From Virgibacillus sp. SK37 (GTDB lineage Bacteria; Bacillota; Bacilli; Bacillales; Amphibacillaceae), in NCBI RefSeq assembly GCF_000725285.1, contig NZ_CP007161.1, forward strand, positions 2,518,213-2,582,212: DNA of 64,000 nucleotides, in the 5' to 3' direction. The number at the start of each line of letters is the position of its first letter. Positions within the stretch are counted from its first letter, which is position 1. A program made the position numbers and the translations under genes. Below, one piece after another: positions 48,776 through 57,992 of the stretch. The notes under the pieces were generated by a model. The model had not been told where the DNA came from and did not search any database. It was given only the letters and a program-made list of their open reading frames with translations.

Positions 48776-50059
48776 TTAGTATATGCCTAGGGAAGCAAAT
48801 AGAATGGCAATTACAACCGCAATGACCGGAATTAGCACTGCAACAACAAATATATCTTTATAGCTGTCTTTATGCGACATGCCCGTTATTGTAAGCAAAG
48901 TCAATACTGCCCCATTATGTGGAAGCGCATCCAATCCACCGGATGAAAGAGATGCTATTCTGTGAAAAGCTTCAGGTGAAATTCCACTATTCATAGCTAT
49001 CTCATAATATTTTGAACCAAGCGCTTCCAATGCGATGCCCATACCTCCAGATGCTGAACCTGTTGCTCCTGCTAGAATATTGACTGCCACCGCTTCTGAT
49101 ATAAGAGGATTTCCTTTTATCCCCATTAAGATCTCTGTTAACTTCTCGAACCCTGGAACTACTTTTACAACTGTACCAAAACCAACTGCTGCACTCGTAT
49201 TAATAATAGCAGTAACGGAACCAACTGCCCCGCCATTTATTGCTGTAACAAACTTTTTAAATTTACTTATATTTAATACCATGATTAATAGAATACCAGT
49301 TATTAGAGCAGTAATTATATCAAATTTAAATACATTTAATGTTACCAATACAGCTACTAACGGCAAGATAGATAATAAGAAAGCTGGAGGCTCCGTCTCT
49401 TTCTCTAGTACATTTTTATCCTTTGGCTCTGAAAAGGTTTCTCCGTTACGGGTTAACGTGCTTTCCCTCCAAAGAAGATAAAAGTACCCTCCACCAGCCA
49501 TAATAACAGCACCAATTATCCCCATAATCGGCGCCGCCATGGGACCGGTTTTAAAGTAATCCATCGGTATTAAGTTTTGAATTTGTGGTGTTCCAGGAAT
49601 TGCTGTCATTGTAAAGGTAAAGGCACCTAACGCTACAGTAGGAGGGATTAGTCTTCTACTAATGTTGGCTTCACGGAATAAAGATAATGCTAATGGGTAT
49701 ACCGCAAAAACGACTACGAATAGACTAACTCCACCGTAGGTAAGTACAGCAGCAGAAGCTAGAACACCAAGAATCGCACGTTTCGTGCCGATAATCTTAG
49801 TTAAAGCAACTGCCACAGATCTGGCCATACCTGTATCCTCCATCAATTTACCAAATATAGCCCCTAGCATAAAAACAGGAAACCATGCCTGAGCGAAGGA
49901 CACAAAGCCACCCATATATGTGTCTTTATATGCTTCAAGTAAATCCAGCCCCCCTGTTAATGCTACGACACCGGCAGCTATTGGTGCTACCCAAATGATA
50001 GACCATCCTAAGTATGCTAATACCATTAAAACAAGTAAACCAAGTAAAATACCAAACAT
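48776..50059 (-). CDS. GntP-family permease (probable 3-hydroxybutyrate/short-chain acid uptake)
   Basis: 427 residues, about 12 membrane segments, related to YxjC, which neighbours scoAB in B. subtilis. Recognisable stretches include MGGFVSFAQAWFPVFMLGAIFGKLMEDTG, TYGGVSLFVVVFAVYPLALSLF, TMTAIPGTPQIQNLIPMDYF and SLSSGGLDALPHNGAVLTLL. Last gene of the sigma-54 operon. The import substrate is inferred from context as 3-hydroxybutyrate or acetoacetate. Confidence 0.88.
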   Translation of the reverse strand: MFGILLGLLVLMVLAYLGWSIIWVAPIAAGVVALTGGLDLLEAYKDTYMGGFVSFAQAWFPVFMLGAIFGKLMEDTGMARSVAVALTKIIGTKRAILGVLASAAVLTYGGVSLFVVVFAVYPLALSLFREANISRRLIPPTVALGAFTFTMTAIPGTPQIQNLIPMDYFKTGPMAAPIMGIIGAVIMAGGGYFYLLWRESTLTRNGETFSEPKDKNVLEKETEPPAFLLSILPLVAVLVTLNVFKFDIITALITGILLIMVLNISKFKKFVTAINGGAVGSVTAIINTSAAVGFGTVVKVVPGFEKLTEILMGIKGNPLISEAVAVNILAGATGSASGGMGIALEALGSKYYEIAMNSGISPEAFHRIASLSSGGLDALPHNGAVLTLLTITGMSHKDSYKDIFVVAVLIPVIAVVIAILFASLGIY

Positions 50060-50085
50060 ATATAAACCCCTCCCTGAATCCTGTT

Positions 50086-51264
50086 TTAATTTACTTCAAC
50101 TACCATTGCTATTCCTTGACCGCCTCCAATACATAGGGATGCTACTCCATATGTTAAACCTCGTCTTTTAAGTTCCTTACATAGCGAATACACCACTCTT
50201 GTACCACTTGCACCAATCGGATGTCCCAAGGCAATAGCTCCTCCGTTGACATTTACTATACTTCGGTCTAGCTCTAACTCTTTTTCCACTGCAAGATATT
50301 GAGAAGCAAATGCCTCATTTACCTCAATAAGATCCATGTCTTCTAAAGTCAAGTTTGCTCTTTTCAACGCTTGTTGTATTGCTGGAACTGGCCCTATCCC
50401 CATAATAGATGGCTCAACCCCCGCTATTCCCCAGGAAATAATTCTAGCCAAAGGTTTACGTTTTGTTGTGGATACGTAATCGCCAGTAGCTATAATAAGC
50501 GCTCCTGCCCCATCATTAATTCCACTGGCATTCCCCCCTGTAACCGTTCCTGCTTTCTTGAATGCAGATTTCAGCTTGGCGAGTTTCTCTGTTGTAGTAT
50601 CGTCACGAATATGTTCATCCGTATTATGCTCTGTCTTTCCTTTTCTTGAAGTTATTTCAACTGGTACAATTTCCTCCATAAACTTCCCATCATCACGCGC
50701 CTTTGCTGCTCGTTGATGACTTAGAGCTGCATACTCATCCTGTTCTTCTCTGCTAATCTTGTACTTGTCAGCAAGATTCTCAGCAGTAACCCCCATGCCT
50801 GCCCCAATATACTCATCTGTTAGAGAAGCCCAAAGCATATCATCAACTTGCGGAGCACTTAGCTTTGTGCCAAATCTACTTCCTCTGAGCGCATATGGTG
50901 CTAGACTCATATTTTCCACCCCGCCAGCTAATGCTATGTTGCCTTCCCCGAGCATTAGTGATTGTGCTGCTGACACAACAGATTGTAGTCCTGAACCACA
51001 TAACCGATTTACCGTTAATGCAGGTTTATCTACGGGTATACCACTTTTTAAGGCTACATGCCTAGTTAAATACGGCGCATTTTTGGTTGAATGAATGACA
51101 TTACCCATTACGGTTAAATCTACTTCCTCTGGATTAACATTACTTCTTTTAAATGCTTCTGCGCTTGCTGCTACAGCCAATTCTGTTGGATCTACATCCT
51201 TAAACATCCCACCAAATGTTCCAAAGGGAGTTCGTGCACCTTCTAAAATATATACATCCTTCAT
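50086..51264 (-). CDS. Acetyl-CoA C-acetyltransferase (thiolase)
   Basis: Cleaves acetoacetyl-CoA to two acetyl-CoA here, the last step of ketone-body use. 392 residues: nucleophile Cys in VNRLCGSGLQSV (near 89), active-site NEAFASQYLAVE, GHPIGASGTRVV (His near 348) and proton-donor Cys in SLCIGGGQGIAM (near 378). 19 bp downstream of the dehydrogenase gene in the same operon. Confidence 0.95.
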   Translation of the reverse strand: MKDVYILEGARTPFGTFGGMFKDVDPTELAVAASAEAFKRSNVNPEEVDLTVMGNVIHSTKNAPYLTRHVALKSGIPVDKPALTVNRLCGSGLQSVVSAAQSLMLGEGNIALAGGVENMSLAPYALRGSRFGTKLSAPQVDDMLWASLTDEYIGAGMGVTAENLADKYKISREEQDEYAALSHQRAAKARDDGKFMEEIVPVEITSRKGKTEHNTDEHIRDDTTTEKLAKLKSAFKKAGTVTGGNASGINDGAGALIIATGDYVSTTKRKPLARIISWGIAGVEPSIMGIGPVPAIQQALKRANLTLEDMDLIEVNEAFASQYLAVEKELELDRSIVNVNGGAIALGHPIGASGTRVVYSLCKELKRRGLTYGVASLCIGGGQGIAMVVEVN

Positions 51265-51283
51265 TTTATCCCTCTCTTTTCAC

Positions 51284-52060
51284 TTATTGAGCGGTATAAC
51301 CACCATCGATTACAACCGCTTGACCTGTCACACCTTTTGCTTTATCACTTGCTAAGAACATAACATAGTCGGATACTTCCTCTACCTCTAACAGCCGCTT
51401 CTGGGGAACCAATGGATAAATTACCTCTTCTAGTACTTTTTCCAATGAAATATCCCTGTTCTCGGCCAACCCTTCCAACTGGTTTCGCACCAATGGAGTA
51501 TCTACATATCCAGGGCAGATAGCATTCACAGTAACTCCATCTGCAGCACCTTCAAGGGCCGCTACTTTTGTTAACCCAATTAATCCATGTTTAGCACTAT
51601 TGTAAGCAGCTTTTCCAGCAAAACCGATAAGCCCATTAATAGAGGCCATATTAATAATCCGTCCAGCCCCTTGTTTTTTCATAATGGGGAATGCATGTTT
51701 AATTGCCGTAAATGGAGCTACCAGCATTATCTTTGTCATCAATTCAAATTTCTCTGTTGGAAAATCTTCAATGGAATCGACATGCTGTAGACCTGCATTG
51801 TTAACCAAAACATCTAACCTTCCATACGTTTTCGTAGTATGTTCAATCGCTGACTGAATTTCTTTTTCATTCGTGACATCACATGCTAAACCAATACAGG
51901 AGTAACCTTCTTCCTTTAGTTTATCAGCAACTTCCTCTACTTTTTCTTTATTAATATCAGAAAATACTACTTTAGCGCCTTCCTTTGCAAACCCAACACC
52001 GATTTCATAGCCGATTCCACTGGCTGCACCAGTAATGAATACAACTTTATTTTTCACCAT
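51284..52060 (-). CDS. 3-hydroxybutyrate dehydrogenase (SDR family)
   Basis: Short-chain dehydrogenase of 258 residues. NAD-binding TGAASGIGYEIG, LVNNAGLQHVDSIEDFP, catalytic Ser-Tyr-Lys in NMASINGLIGFAGKAAYNSAKHGL, and VNAICPGYVDTPLVRNQ. The GLQHVDxIEDFP segment is typical of D-3-hydroxybutyrate dehydrogenases. Lies between scoB and the thiolase gene, matching the oxidation of 3-hydroxybutyrate to acetoacetate. Confidence 0.94.
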   Translation of the reverse strand: MVKNKVVFITGAASGIGYEIGVGFAKEGAKVVFSDINKEKVEEVADKLKEEGYSCIGLACDVTNEKEIQSAIEHTTKTYGRLDVLVNNAGLQHVDSIEDFPTEKFELMTKIMLVAPFTAIKHAFPIMKKQGAGRIINMASINGLIGFAGKAAYNSAKHGLIGLTKVAALEGAADGVTVNAICPGYVDTPLVRNQLEGLAENRDISLEKVLEEVIYPLVPQKRLLEVEEVSDYVMFLASDKAKGVTGQAVVIDGGYTAQ

Positions 52061-52075
52061 ATCTAAAACCTCCTT

Positions 52076-52750
52076 TTAAAATGAAAACATTTTTACATGT
52101 TCACTAATTTGCAGCTTTGCCTCTGTAGAAGCAACTATATCTTCAACCGTCCAACCATCAGCGACTTCAATAAGATGCAGACCATCTTCTTTTACATCTA
52201 TTACTGCGCGATCGGTAATAATTCGATTCACCACCTGTTTACCGGTTAGAGGTAATTTGCATTGATTGAGAATTTTGGGCTCACCATGTTTATTTACATG
52301 GTCCATAATAACAACTATTTTCTTAGCACCATGTACAATATCCATGGCCCCACCCATTCCTTTGATCATTTTTCCAGGGATCATCCAATTAGCCAAATCG
52401 CCTGTTTCAGATACTTCCATTCCTCCAAGGATGGCCAAGTCTAAATGTTCTCCGCGAATCATGGCAAAAGATTCTGCATTGCTAAAATAAGATGCTCCTA
52501 TTGCCGCTGTTACGGTCTCTTTCCCAGCATTAATTAAGTCTGGATCAACCTCTTCTTGTAATGGTGATTTTCCGATTCCCAGCAAACCATTTTCAGATTG
52601 AAGGACCATTTCCTTATTAGGCTGAATATAATTTGCTACCATTGTCGGCATACCAATACCTAAATTCACATAAAAACCATTTTTAATTTCCCTTTCAGCC
52701 CGACGTGCAATTCTTTCTCGAGTTGCTGCTTTATCCATTTGCTTCAACAT
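52076..52750 (-). CDS. scoB: 3-oxoacid CoA-transferase subunit B
   Basis: Beta subunit that forms, with ScoA, the enzyme moving CoA from succinyl-CoA to acetoacetate. 224 residues with [16 protein letters not shown], catalytic Glu in [10 protein letters not shown] (near 54), and [31 protein letters not shown]. 22 bp after scoA. Confidence 0.95.
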   Translation of the reverse strand: MLKQMDKAATRERIARRAEREIKNGFYVNLGIGMPTMVANYIQPNKEMVLQSENGLLGIGKSPLQEEVDPDLINAGKETVTAAIGASYFSNAESFAMIRGEHLDLAILGGMEVSETGDLANWMIPGKMIKGMGGAMDIVHGAKKIVVIMDHVNKHGEPKILNQCKLPLTGKQVVNRIITDRAVIDVKEDGLHLIEVADGWTVEDIVASTEAKLQISEHVKMFSF

Positions 52751-52772
52751 TGTTGTTAACCTCCTATTCGTT

Positions 52773-53468
52773 TTATGCTTCTTGCCTTAATGTCAAACGT
52801 TCTATCTTCTTCTCTTGTTTACCTTCAATTAGTCCTTGGACATAGATTCCCGGAGTATGAACATGATCCGGATTAATACTCCCTGCTTCAACAAGTTCTT
52901 CCACTTCAGCAATTGTTACGTTAGCTGCTGCAGCCATCATCGGATTGAAGTTACGCGCTGTTTTATTATAAATAAGGTTCCCATGTTTATCTCCCTTAAG
53001 TGCTCTAATTAAGCTAAAATCAGCCTTTAAAGCAGTTTCCATTACATATTCTTTATTATCAAATACGCGTACTTCTTTTTCGGCTGCAATAGGTGTTCCA
53101 ACTCCCGCCGGGGTATAGAAAGCGGGAATACCAGCTCCACCAGCCCGTATTCGTTCTGCAAGTGTCCCTTGTGGATTAAGTTCCACTTCTAACTCTCCTG
53201 CTAATACTTGGCGTTCAAACTCTTTATTCTCCCCCACATAAGATCCAATCATTTTGTCTATTTGCTTATTTTCCAACAGTAATCCAAGTCCCCAATCATC
53301 TACCCCACAATTGTTGGAGATGACCGTGAGATGTTTTACGTTACTTTCCACCAGGGCAAGAATCAAGTTTTCAGGTATACCAACAAGTCCGAATCCTCCC
53401 ACCATAATCGTGGATCCGTCTTTAATATTTTGTATTGCTTCACTAAATGATGTATAGATTGTTTTCAT
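52773..53468 (-). CDS. scoA: 3-oxoacid CoA-transferase subunit A
   Basis: Alpha subunit, 231 residues, with [19 protein letters not shown] near the N-terminus, [19 protein letters not shown] and [16 protein letters not shown]. First gene of scoA-scoB-bdh-thiolase-gntP. A sigma-54 promoter lies 29 bp upstream of its start and the RBS is GAGAGGAGTGG. Confidence 0.95.
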   Translation of the reverse strand: MKTIYTSFSEAIQNIKDGSTIMVGGFGLVGIPENLILALVESNVKHLTVISNNCGVDDWGLGLLLENKQIDKMIGSYVGENKEFERQVLAGELEVELNPQGTLAERIRAGGAGIPAFYTPAGVGTPIAAEKEVRVFDNKEYVMETALKADFSLIRALKGDKHGNLIYNKTARNFNPMMAAAANVTIAEVEELVEAGSINPDHVHTPGIYVQGLIEGKQEKKIERLTLRQEA

Positions 53469-53496
53469 TTTCCTTCCACTCCTCTCACAATTTAAT

Positions 53497-53514
53497 ATGC
53501 AATAACCATGCCAA
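53497..53514 (-). promoter_or_regulatory. Sigma-54 (SigL) promoter of the ketone-body operon
   Basis: Minus strand TTGGCATGGTTATTGCAT matches the -24/-12 consensus TTGGCAC-N5-TTGCA with correct GG to GC spacing. Located just upstream of scoA, with an activator gene and repeated dyads behind it. Confidence 0.92.
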
Positions 53515-53528
53515 CTTTTTAAAAAGGG

Positions 53529-53546
53529 AAAACCTCCTGAAATGGA
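53529..53546 (-). terminator. Short terminator after the sigma-54 activator gene
   Basis: CCTCC-ATTTCA-GGAGG followed by TTTT on the minus strand. The larger dyad at 53568-53600 (AAGCTCTTTTCCG.../CGGAAAAAGAGCTT) could also stop the same transcript. Confidence 0.55.
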
Positions 53547-53575
53547 GGATAGTGTAACAATTAAAATAAGCTCTT

Positions 53576-53700
53576 TTCCGGAAATTCGGAAAAAGAGCTT
53601 TGTGTTACTCTTATATTTTTCTCAGAACGATTGACAGACTATTCTAATTAACAAGAAATCATATTCCGCTAGTCCGGAAACACATTCCATAATTACGGAA
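53576..53700. promoter_or_regulatory. Three activator-site dyads (candidate enhancer array)
   Basis: TTCCG-N6-CGGAA at 53576-53591 and 53664-53679, and TTCCA-N6-CGGAA at 53685-53700. Centres of the last two are 21 bp apart (two helical turns). All lie about 80-200 bp upstream of the sigma-54 promoter, the range for enhancer-binding activators. Confidence 0.8.
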
Positions 53701-53702
53701 TA

Positions 53703-55067
53703 TTATAGATTATATTTTTTAATTTTATCATAAAAACTGGACTTACCTATCTTTAAACGTTTTGCAGCTTGTATCTTGTCACCATTTGACTGTTTTAGCG
53801 CATTTTTCAATGCCTGCTTCTCTGCTTGGTCAATAATTTCTTTTAAACTTCCTTTTTGAGGGTGTAACACTATATCCTTTTTTAAATGATCAGGTAAATC
53901 TTCCATCGTAATTGTTTCACTCGTGGATAAATGTACAGCTGATTCAATTACATTTTCTAATTCGCGAATATTACCAGGCCAAGAATAATTAGTAAAAAAC
54001 TCAAATACCTGTTGATCGAAGTCCAACACACGTTTACCAGAACGATTTGTCACCTTAGTTAAAATATACTTTGCCAAAATCCGTATATCCTCCGGACGTT
54101 CCTTTAATGAAGGAATATAGAGCTGGATTACATTAATTCTGTAAAACAAGTCTTCACGGAATCGTCCCTCTTGAATTAATTTTTCCAGTGGCTGATTTGT
54201 TGCCGCTACAACCCGTACATCAATCTTCTGAGTTTGCACTGAACCAATTGCCTCTACTTCTCCCTCTTGCAATACACGTAAAATTTTCACTTGAGCACCC
54301 AAAGGCATATCACCAATTTCATCAAGGAAGATCGTTCCTCCATCAGCAAGCTGAAAATTACCCAACTTACCACCTTTTTTTGCCCCGGTAAAAGCACCTT
54401 CTGTATAACCAAATAACTCTGATTCAAGTAAATGCTCAGGGATCGCAGCACAATTGACTTTAATAAAAGGTTTCTGATTTCGCTCACTCAGATGGTGAAT
54501 ACTGTGAGCAAATAATTCTTTACCTGTTCCACTTTCCCCACGCAGCAAAATAGTAACGTCACCCGTAGCCACCTTTTTAACCTGATTTTTAATTTTACTC
54601 AATTGTGGAGAGCTCCCTACAATATCATGCAACGAATAAGTAACTCCATATCTGTCATCCAATTGACTTCTATAACGTTCCACTTCAAGCATGAGGTCCT
54701 TAATATGGCTATTCATTTTCATCCATTCTTTTGTATCACGAAAAAGAACCGTTCCAACAGCCCCAACAATTTCTCCATCCGCATAAACAGGAATCCGATT
54801 TGCTATCATGTGATTCCCCCGGATATATTGCAAATCTGCTATCTCCTCAATTCCAGTTCGTGCCACAATATGCATACGTGTGTTTTCGATGACTTCTTCC
54901 ACATGTTTACCAATAATCTCATCTCGGTTTACTTCAATAAAATCACAATACGTTTTATTCATATATGTAATGAGTCCTTTAGCATCAACAATCACAAAAC
55001 AATGATAAGCATTTTCTAAAACCGTTTCAAAAATCTCATCTTTATATTTACTGTTAAAAGGTAACAT
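53703..55067 (-). CDS. Sigma-54-dependent transcriptional activator (PAS-AAA-Fis)
   Basis: 454 residues. An N-terminal PAS sensor (YHCFVIVDAKGLITYMNKTYCDFI) is followed by a linker helix. The AAA+ domain (about 145-375) has Walker A GESGTGKE, sigma-54-contacting loop GAFTGA and Walker B FLDEIGDM, with a Fis-type helix-turn-helix at the end (NGDKIQAAKRLKIGKSSFYDKIKKY). Being next to and in line with the sigma-54 promoter makes it the probable activator of the ketone-body operon. The PAS ligand is unknown. Confidence 0.94.
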   Translation of the reverse strand: MLPFNSKYKDEIFETVLENAYHCFVIVDAKGLITYMNKTYCDFIEVNRDEIIGKHVEEVIENTRMHIVARTGIEEIADLQYIRGNHMIANRIPVYADGEIVGAVGTVLFRDTKEWMKMNSHIKDLMLEVERYRSQLDDRYGVTYSLHDIVGSSPQLSKIKNQVKKVATGDVTILLRGESGTGKELFAHSIHHLSERNQKPFIKVNCAAIPEHLLESELFGYTEGAFTGAKKGGKLGNFQLADGGTIFLDEIGDMPLGAQVKILRVLQEGEVEAIGSVQTQKIDVRVVAATNQPLEKLIQEGRFREDLFYRINVIQLYIPSLKERPEDIRILAKYILTKVTNRSGKRVLDFDQQVFEFFTNYSWPGNIRELENVIESAVHLSTSETITMEDLPDHLKKDIVLHPQKGSLKEIIDQAEKQALKNALKQSNGDKIQAAKRLKIGKSSFYDKIKKYNL

Positions 55068-55173
55068 TTTGCTGATTTTCCCTCCTTATCCTATTTCTCC
55101 TATAGTTTATTGTTTTCTAATAATATCATTTAAGTAGTCATACGTAATCATGAAGAGTAGGGTTTCTGCTCAT

Positions 55174-55201
55174 ACAAGTACGGATAACCATGCATACACT
55201 G
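55174..55201 (+). promoter_or_regulatory. Candidate sigma-K promoter
   Basis: AC at 55174, 17 bp, CATACACTG at 55193-55201; the mother-cell sigma-K pattern is AC-N16-17-CATANNNTA, with one mismatch here. Confidence 0.45.
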
Positions 55202-55234
55202 AAATAAATATAAATTGCAGAAAGGAGATTTGAT

Positions 55235-55603
55235 ATGGAACATTATAAAAAGTGTTTACCAAATGTATGTTATTGTACTTGCGGAGCATCTAACCATTGC
55301 TGTAGTTGCAAACACAAATCCAAACCATGTAAAGATAATCTAAGTGAATTCCTTGGTTCGGCTGCTGATATTGAAAAAGCACTCGCGAATGCGATTAACG
55401 CAAAAAGTGAATTATTAAGAGATGATAATTTGACTCCTAAAGAAAAAATACTATATTCTACTAAACTGGAAAATTTAATTAAGCTTGCAATAAAGAAGGA
55501 GATTATATTGGAGTTTTTATTGGAAGATGCAATAAATGTTTGTGAATTTGATGATAAATGTAAAAAACACTGGCCAAAAGGAGATTCGCATTCGGGTTGT
55601 TAA
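55235..55603 (+). CDS. Cysteine-rich probable spore-surface protein
   Basis: Not a family I can name. 122 residues: a Cys-rich head (CYCTCGASNHCCSCK), a helical middle (IEKALANAINAKSELL) typical of spore coat/exosporium proteins, the motif LAIKKEIILEFLLE near residue 85, and a Cys-containing tail. The next gene shares this motif, and a CotY/CotZ-type gene follows, so a spore-coat role is likely. AGAAAGGAG precedes the ATG and a sigma-K-like promoter lies at 55174. Confidence 0.7.
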   Translation: MEHYKKCLPNVCYCTCGASNHCCSCKHKSKPCKDNLSEFLGSAADIEKALANAINAKSELLRDDNLTPKEKILYSTKLENLIKLAIKKEIILEFLLEDAINVCEFDDKCKKHWPKGDSHSGC

Positions 55604-55678
55604 TCTACAAAACATGAAAGTTAGAATAATACCTTCACACAATAGCCTGTTTATCTGTTGATAGGGATAGTAGCCAAT

Positions 55679-55706
55679 ACTCTTTCCTTATCAACTACAT
55701 AACGTA
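55679..55706 (+). promoter_or_regulatory. Candidate sigma-K promoter
   Basis: AC at 55679, 17 bp, CATAACGTA at 55698-55706: a full match to the sigma-K AC-N17-CATANNNTA pattern, 30 bp before the start codon. Confidence 0.62.
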
Positions 55707-55735
55707 TAAGTAAACAATGAAAGGAGGAAAAAAGA

Positions 55736-56389
55736 ATGCCACAAAACGATTTTTTAAGAGCAGTTGCTAGTATGGAGCAAGCTTTAGCAGATGTATTGTC
55801 ACGTTCATCAGCAGCGAATGCTTCTTCTGCAGATTTGCACAGATTGTTAAAATTAATTATTAAAAAGGAGATTGTGCTTGAATTTTTACTGGAGGAGTTT
55901 CCTTTCCCGGACAATGGGGTAGATCCTGAGCCACCAGCTGGATGTGAAACATGTTCTATCTTCTATAATAGAGGATCAATTGATGCAGTATTAAATATAC
56001 CTGAAGAAGACCCTGTAAACGGTATGGCTGACCCTTTAAGAATCCGTTTCTGTCCTTGTAACAATCCTGACAGAAACGAAGTAGTGTTGCAATTTAATGC
56101 TGATAATACAGCAATAAATGATTTTAGATTTGAAGGATTTATAACTGCAATTTTGAGCTGTGATGCAGCAACAGATAATGCAGTATTTACAGGCGAAGGA
56201 TCTATTAACGGGCAAGTATATGATGTAGAAATTACAATTACAACTGACAACCTAGGAAACCAAACAATCACATTTGACTTTACGAACCAAAATAATTCCA
56301 GTGATACGTTCACTGTTGTCATGTCACCATCTAGCTCCAGCCCAGATCAACGTATTGATATTGTAGATTGTACAGCCGCAGGCAGCTAA
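55736..56389 (+). CDS. Probable spore-surface protein with shared helical motif
   Basis: 217 residues. Residues 1-55 are helical (VASMEQALADVLSRSSAA, then LIIKKEIVLEFLLEEF), closely matching the upstream protein at both protein and DNA level. Residues 65-217 are a beta-rich, acidic, Asn/Thr-rich domain with several Cys (GCETC, FCPCNN) and repeats such as TITTDNLGNQTITFDFTNQ, suited to an outer spore-layer role. No signal peptide, as expected for coat proteins made in the mother cell. Sigma-K-like promoter and strong AAGGAGG site; terminator at 56430. The exact family is unknown. Confidence 0.72.
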   Translation: MPQNDFLRAVASMEQALADVLSRSSAANASSADLHRLLKLIIKKEIVLEFLLEEFPFPDNGVDPEPPAGCETCSIFYNRGSIDAVLNIPEEDPVNGMADPLRIRFCPCNNPDRNEVVLQFNADNTAINDFRFEGFITAILSCDAATDNAVFTGEGSINGQVYDVEITITTDNLGNQTITFDFTNQNNSSDTFTVVMSPSSSSPDQRIDIVDCTAAGS

Positions 56390-56429
56390 TCAGTATAGAG
56401 GTTTAGATACAAGCCACACAATGCAACTT

Positions 56430-56472
56430 AAAAAGCTCCAATTATCCGTTTTATGATAATTGGGGCTTTTTT
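56430..56472 (+). terminator. Terminator after the second spore-surface gene
   Basis: AAAAAGCTCCAATTATC pairs with GATAATTGGGGCTTTTT across a short loop, T-run on the plus strand. Confidence 0.9.
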
Positions 56473-56675
56473 AATGATGGTTAATTTCTGTTTATGGTCC
56501 TGGTTTTTATGGTTTAACTGGTAACCAGATTTCACGGCTTTCTGTGTTTTCCCTTTATAATAAAAGCAGCATTATTTCTTTATTAACCAAAACCTTTCTA
56601 TAGGTGCATATACAATCAAGTTTTATTTTCCATCATACAATGTTAAGAGGAAAGTATAAAAGGAGATGATTTATT

Positions 56676-57191
56676 ATGAAAGGCTGTGATCACTCTTCCC
56701 ATTGTATAAAAGAAACACTCCAATCCATTCTTTTAGCACAAAACGAAGTAACTTATGACTCATGCGATTCTTCATGTAAAAAGTCAATTGCTGATCTATC
56801 AAAAAAGAGAAGAAAATATTCAAAGAAGAATACGGTCCCTTTTATTTTATATGGTAAGGATAATAAACCTTTTGAAGCAACAGGTATAACGACTTATAAG
56901 GATGTCTGCACAAAAAAGAAGAAATTTATATGTATTGAATCCTTTGTTTTTAGAATTAAATCATTAGAAGGAGAATGCGCTATACTTGAACTCCTTACCT
57001 TTGATTGTAATAAAGATAATTGTTGTATACTCCAACATCATACGGAGCACGATTGCACACCATGCTGTCAAGTTGATGAGGAATATGTAGATGACCTTAT
57101 GGCAACAGGAATCTGTGTAAAAGTAGATATTGCATGTTTTTGCGCCATTTCCTGTTTACCAGCCGTGCATTTACAAAAACATGTAGGATAA
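56676..57191 (+). CDS. cotZ: CotY/CotZ-family spore coat protein
   Basis: 171 residues, many Cys (CDSSCKK, CNKDNCC, CTPCC, CFCAISC). The family core is visible: NTVPFILYGKDNKPFEA near residue 52, CIESFVFRIKSLEGECAILELL near 95 and VDIACFCAISCLPAVHL at the end. CotY/CotZ/ExsY proteins form disulfide-linked two-dimensional layers of the coat crust or exosporium. It lacks the usual extended N-terminal Cys motif, so CotZ versus CotY cannot be decided. AAAGGAGATG precedes the ATG. Confidence 0.88.
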   Translation: MKGCDHSSHCIKETLQSILLAQNEVTYDSCDSSCKKSIADLSKKRRKYSKKNTVPFILYGKDNKPFEATGITTYKDVCTKKKKFICIESFVFRIKSLEGECAILELLTFDCNKDNCCILQHHTEHDCTPCCQVDEEYVDDLMATGICVKVDIACFCAISCLPAVHLQKHVG

Positions 57192-57217
57192 TAGAGGTAT
57201 AGTCTATTATCCTTTTT
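57186..57217 (+). terminator. Terminator overlapping the cotZ stop codon
   Basis: GGATAATAGA, 7-nt loop, TCTATTATCC, then TTTTT; the stem includes the TAA stop. Confidence 0.88.
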
Positions 57218-57227
57218 CAACTAGATA

Positions 57228-57992
57228 TTAAAGTTTCAATAACTTCAAGCTTGATCTAACTGACTCGATACCAATCTGTCCAGGTGCTGAGGTCTTCTTA
57301 CCTGCTGCAAAAGTAGCAGTTGAGCCAAACAGTTCTCCAGAAAGCCTGCTTATAATTCCTAATTGCCCCATTGCCATGGTAATCATCGGTTGTTGCACAC
57401 CATTTTCTTTTGCAGACAAAGTGCTATGCATTAAATTCAGCACATCTCTACTTGTAATTGGCATAACAGCTATCTTTAATACATCTGCACCTAATTTTTC
57501 CATTTGATAAAGACGAAAGGCAAGTTCCTCGTTAGTAGGAGTTTTCGTAAAATCATGGTTAGATATGACCACTTTCATATCGACTCCTTGTGCTTTTTCT
57601 ATAAATTCCTTTATTTTGGCTTTTTGATCATAGAATAATTCAACATCCATGAGTTCAACCTGCCCTGTGTTTACTATTGCTTCCAGCAGGGTCCAATAAT
57701 AAGAGTGAGATATTTTACAGTCTCCGCCCTCTTTTACAGTTCGAAAGGTGAATAAGATAGGGATGTCTATTAAAACTTTTTTCAATCTGTCTAAGAGGGT
57801 TGTTACAGCTTGAATTTGCTTCACTTCTTCATACTTGTCTACTCTCCATTCAACTATATCTGGTTGCAATTTAACTATACTTTCTGCTTCATCCAATAAC
57901 TCTTTATTCGTTTTCCCTACCAATGGCACAATAATCTTTGGTTGCCCATCACCTAATTTCACATTTCCTATCTCAACTATTTTCACATTCAC
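57228..57992 (-). CDS. aroD: Type I 3-dehydroquinate dehydratase
   Basis: Third shikimate-pathway step. 254 residues with PLVGKTNKELLDEA, DIVEWRVDKYEE near 48, TFRTVKEGG near 85, active His in VISNHDFTKTP (near 146), Schiff-base Lys in GADVLKIAVMPITS (near 173) and TMAMGQLGIISRLSGELFGS. Transcribed divergently from aroK. Ends back to back with the spore coat gene, sharing the terminator region. Confidence 0.96.
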   Translation of the reverse strand: MNVKIVEIGNVKLGDGQPKIIVPLVGKTNKELLDEAESIVKLQPDIVEWRVDKYEEVKQIQAVTTLLDRLKKVLIDIPILFTFRTVKEGGDCKISHSYYWTLLEAIVNTGQVELMDVELFYDQKAKIKEFIEKAQGVDMKVVISNHDFTKTPTNEELAFRLYQMEKLGADVLKIAVMPITSRDVLNLMHSTLSAKENGVQQPMITMAMGQLGIISRLSGELFGSTATFAAGKKTSAPGQIGIESVRSSLKLLKL

